A stretch of DNA of 64,000 bases, taken from positions 62,001-126,000 of the forward strand of contig PHCE01000008.1 in assembly GCA_002840765.1 (NCBI GenBank), in the 5' to 3' direction. This DNA is from Betaproteobacteria bacterium HGW-Betaproteobacteria-7. Lineage in GTDB: Bacteria > Pseudomonadota > Gammaproteobacteria > Burkholderiales > Rhodocyclaceae. Below, one piece after another: positions 63,055-64,000 of this stretch. Each line of letters opens with the position of its first letter. Position 1 is the first letter of the stretch. The position numbers and the translations under genes were made by a program. A model generated the notes under the pieces. It saw only the letters and a program-made list of their open reading frames with translations. It was not told the DNA's origin and did no database searches.

Positions 63055-63732
63055 TCACTCGCCGCCGAAGCGGCGCAGACCGTCGAGGTCGAGGATGTTG
63101 ATGCCGCCGTATTCGCTGCGCACCAGGCCGGCATCCTCGAGCACCTTGAGCGCCTGGTTGGCGCGCTGCCGGGAAACACCGGCCAGATAGCCGAGTTCTT
63201 CCTGGGAGATCTGCAGCAGGCGGTTGGTGCCCGGGTAGAGCACCGGGTTGAACAGCGCCGCCAGGCCGCGGGCGATGCGGGCATCGGTGTCGAGCATGCG
63301 TTCGTTCTCGATCATGCCGATGAACTGGCCGAGGCGTTCGTTGATCTGGGCGATCAGGTAGCGGTTGAACGGGATGCTGTGATCCATCAGCCAGGTGAAG
63401 GTGCTGCGGCTCATGAAGGCGACACGGGTTTCGCGCAGGGCCATGACGTCGTAGCGGCGCGGCTCGTTCTTCAACAGCGAACCTTCGCCGAACCAGCCGC
63501 CGGAGCTGATGCCGGTCAATGAGGTGGTCTTGCCGGTGGTCCAGTGGCTGGCCATCTTGCCCAGGCCGTCGATGATCCCCATCCAGTAATCGACCGGTTC
63601 GCCCTTCATGCAGATGAAGGCGCCGGCGGCAAAGCTGCGTTCGACGGTGCCGGACAGGGCCTTGAGCATTTCTTCCTCGGTCAGCGCCTGGCCCCAGAGC
63701 GAAGTGCGCAGCAGTTCCTCAGCGTTCTTCAA
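63055..63732 (-). CDS. Crp/Fnr family transcriptional regulator
   Basis: A 225-residue regulator with an N-terminal cNMP-binding-like beta-roll (about 30-125; GAFICMKGEPVDYWMGIIDGLGKM, SGGWFGEGSLL), a dimerisation helix, and a Crp-type helix-turn-helix (LLQISQEELGYLAGVSRQRANQALKVLEDAGLVRSEYGGINI). No FNR cysteines are present and the canonical RxS of cAMP binding is absent, so the ligand is unknown. The longest frame begins with TTG without a ribosome binding site; an ATG at codon 22 has GAGGAAGA before it and is a credible alternative start (63669). It is divergent from the acyl-CoA ligase gene. Confidence 0.85.
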   Translation of the reverse strand: MKNAEELLRTSLWGQALTEEEMLKALSGTVERSFAAGAFICMKGEPVDYWMGIIDGLGKMASHWTTGKTTSLTGISSGGWFGEGSLLKNEPRRYDVMALRETRVAFMSRSTFTWLMDHSIPFNRYLIAQINERLGQFIGMIENERMLDTDARIARGLAALFNPVLYPGTNRLLQISQEELGYLAGVSRQRANQALKVLEDAGLVRSEYGGINILDLDGLRRFGGE

Positions 63733-63752
63733 AGTATTTACGATTTAATTCG

Positions 63753-63781
63753 TTGATTGTCTGCCGGATGACAATTATAAG
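63753..63781 (+). promoter_or_regulatory. Candidate sigma-70 promoter for the acyl-CoA ligase gene
   Basis: TTGATT (63753-63758), a 17-base spacer and TATAAG (63776-63781) lie in the divergent region after the Crp/Fnr gene start. The predicted leader would be about 139 bases. Confidence 0.5.
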
Positions 63782-63926
63782 CCTGCAGGGGGGCTAATCT
63801 TTGCCTCAGCTTGGCTGATTGTCGTGGTGCACTGCAAGGTTTACGCGCCATCCGGCAATGCCCACAATGCGTCAAACGAACGTTAGACCGCGTACCCCAA
63901 AAGCGCGGCATCGAGGAGACTAAAGA

Positions 63927-64000
63927 ATGCCCACGCAGGCGAATTTTTCGTCGCTGGATGGTTTGCACACCTTCCCGCGGCTGCTCTTCCATCACGCAAA
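63927..64000 (+). CDS. Start of a probable long-chain acyl-CoA ligase (AMP-binding), cut by window end
   Basis: Only 24 codons are visible: MPTQANFSSLDGLHTFPRLL then FHHA. GAGGAG lies 8 bases before the ATG. An N-terminus of the form 'TFPRLL..HA' is typical of AMP-dependent synthetases that accompany branched-chain-type ABC transporters, but the identification from so few residues is tentative. That it is a real gene start is more certain. Confidence 0.5.
   Translation, partial: MPTQANFSSLDGLHTFPRLLFHHA

Noticed and set aside
63738-63995. 85-codon minus-strand frame at the right end
   Set aside because: It covers the divergent promoter region and the start of the ligase gene and has no protein-like features.

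Overview
The window is a high-GC proteobacterial chromosome segment with no tRNA, rRNA, CRISPR array or recognisable insertion sequence. The gene content (fused isobutyryl-CoA mutase, LivGFKHM-type amino acid uptake, a cyanate operon, a PepSY/cytochrome b561/QseBC-type module, CreBCD, M48/TPR lipoprotein) and the protein style suggest a betaproteobacterium, plausibly of the Rhodocyclales. That placement is inference from familiarity, not a search.

Layout. 1-3.3 kb: 3' end of icmF with a strong terminator, then a translationally coupled GNAT + nitrilase pair on the minus strand. 3.3-10.9 kb: an intergenic stretch with a possible regulator remnant, then two large secreted proteins, a PL26-like (exo-rhamnogalacturonan lyase-like) protein and a Kelch-propeller protein, overlapping by one base. 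11-15.7 kb: a minus-strand branched-chain amino acid/amide ABC transporter operon. 16-20 kb: a di-haem cytochrome c peroxidase, then a minus-strand PepSY / cytochrome b561 / response regulator / sensor kinase operon. 20.2-23.3 kb: an ECF42-type sigma factor with two DGPF (YCII) proteins and an NTF2-VOC fusion, preceded by a sequence matching the ECF42 promoter motif. 23.5-29.7 kb: a two-component system, a DJ-1/PfpI protein and a complete cyanate transporter + cyanase operon. 29.8-33.6 kb: a FIST-domain sensor with its histidine kinase, and a sucrose phosphorylase-like GH13.

33.6-57 kb is the most interesting part. creB-creC (minus) and creD-'nagZ'-sucrose phosphorylase (minus) are separated by 18 kb of plus-strand DNA carrying a complete Tc (ABC) insecticidal-type toxin: a 2586-residue fused TcB-TcC protein with a variable C-terminal toxin region, followed by a 3433-residue TcA with an unusual N-terminal extension. 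creD has a near-perfect CreB box in front of it, and the membrane-anchored NagZ-like gene behind it is broken by one in-frame TAA.

57-64 kb: a Cache/PAS hybrid histidine kinase, a sodium/solute symporter, an M48 metalloprotease lipoprotein with TPR repeats, and a Crp/Fnr regulator divergent from the first codons of a probable acyl-CoA ligase.
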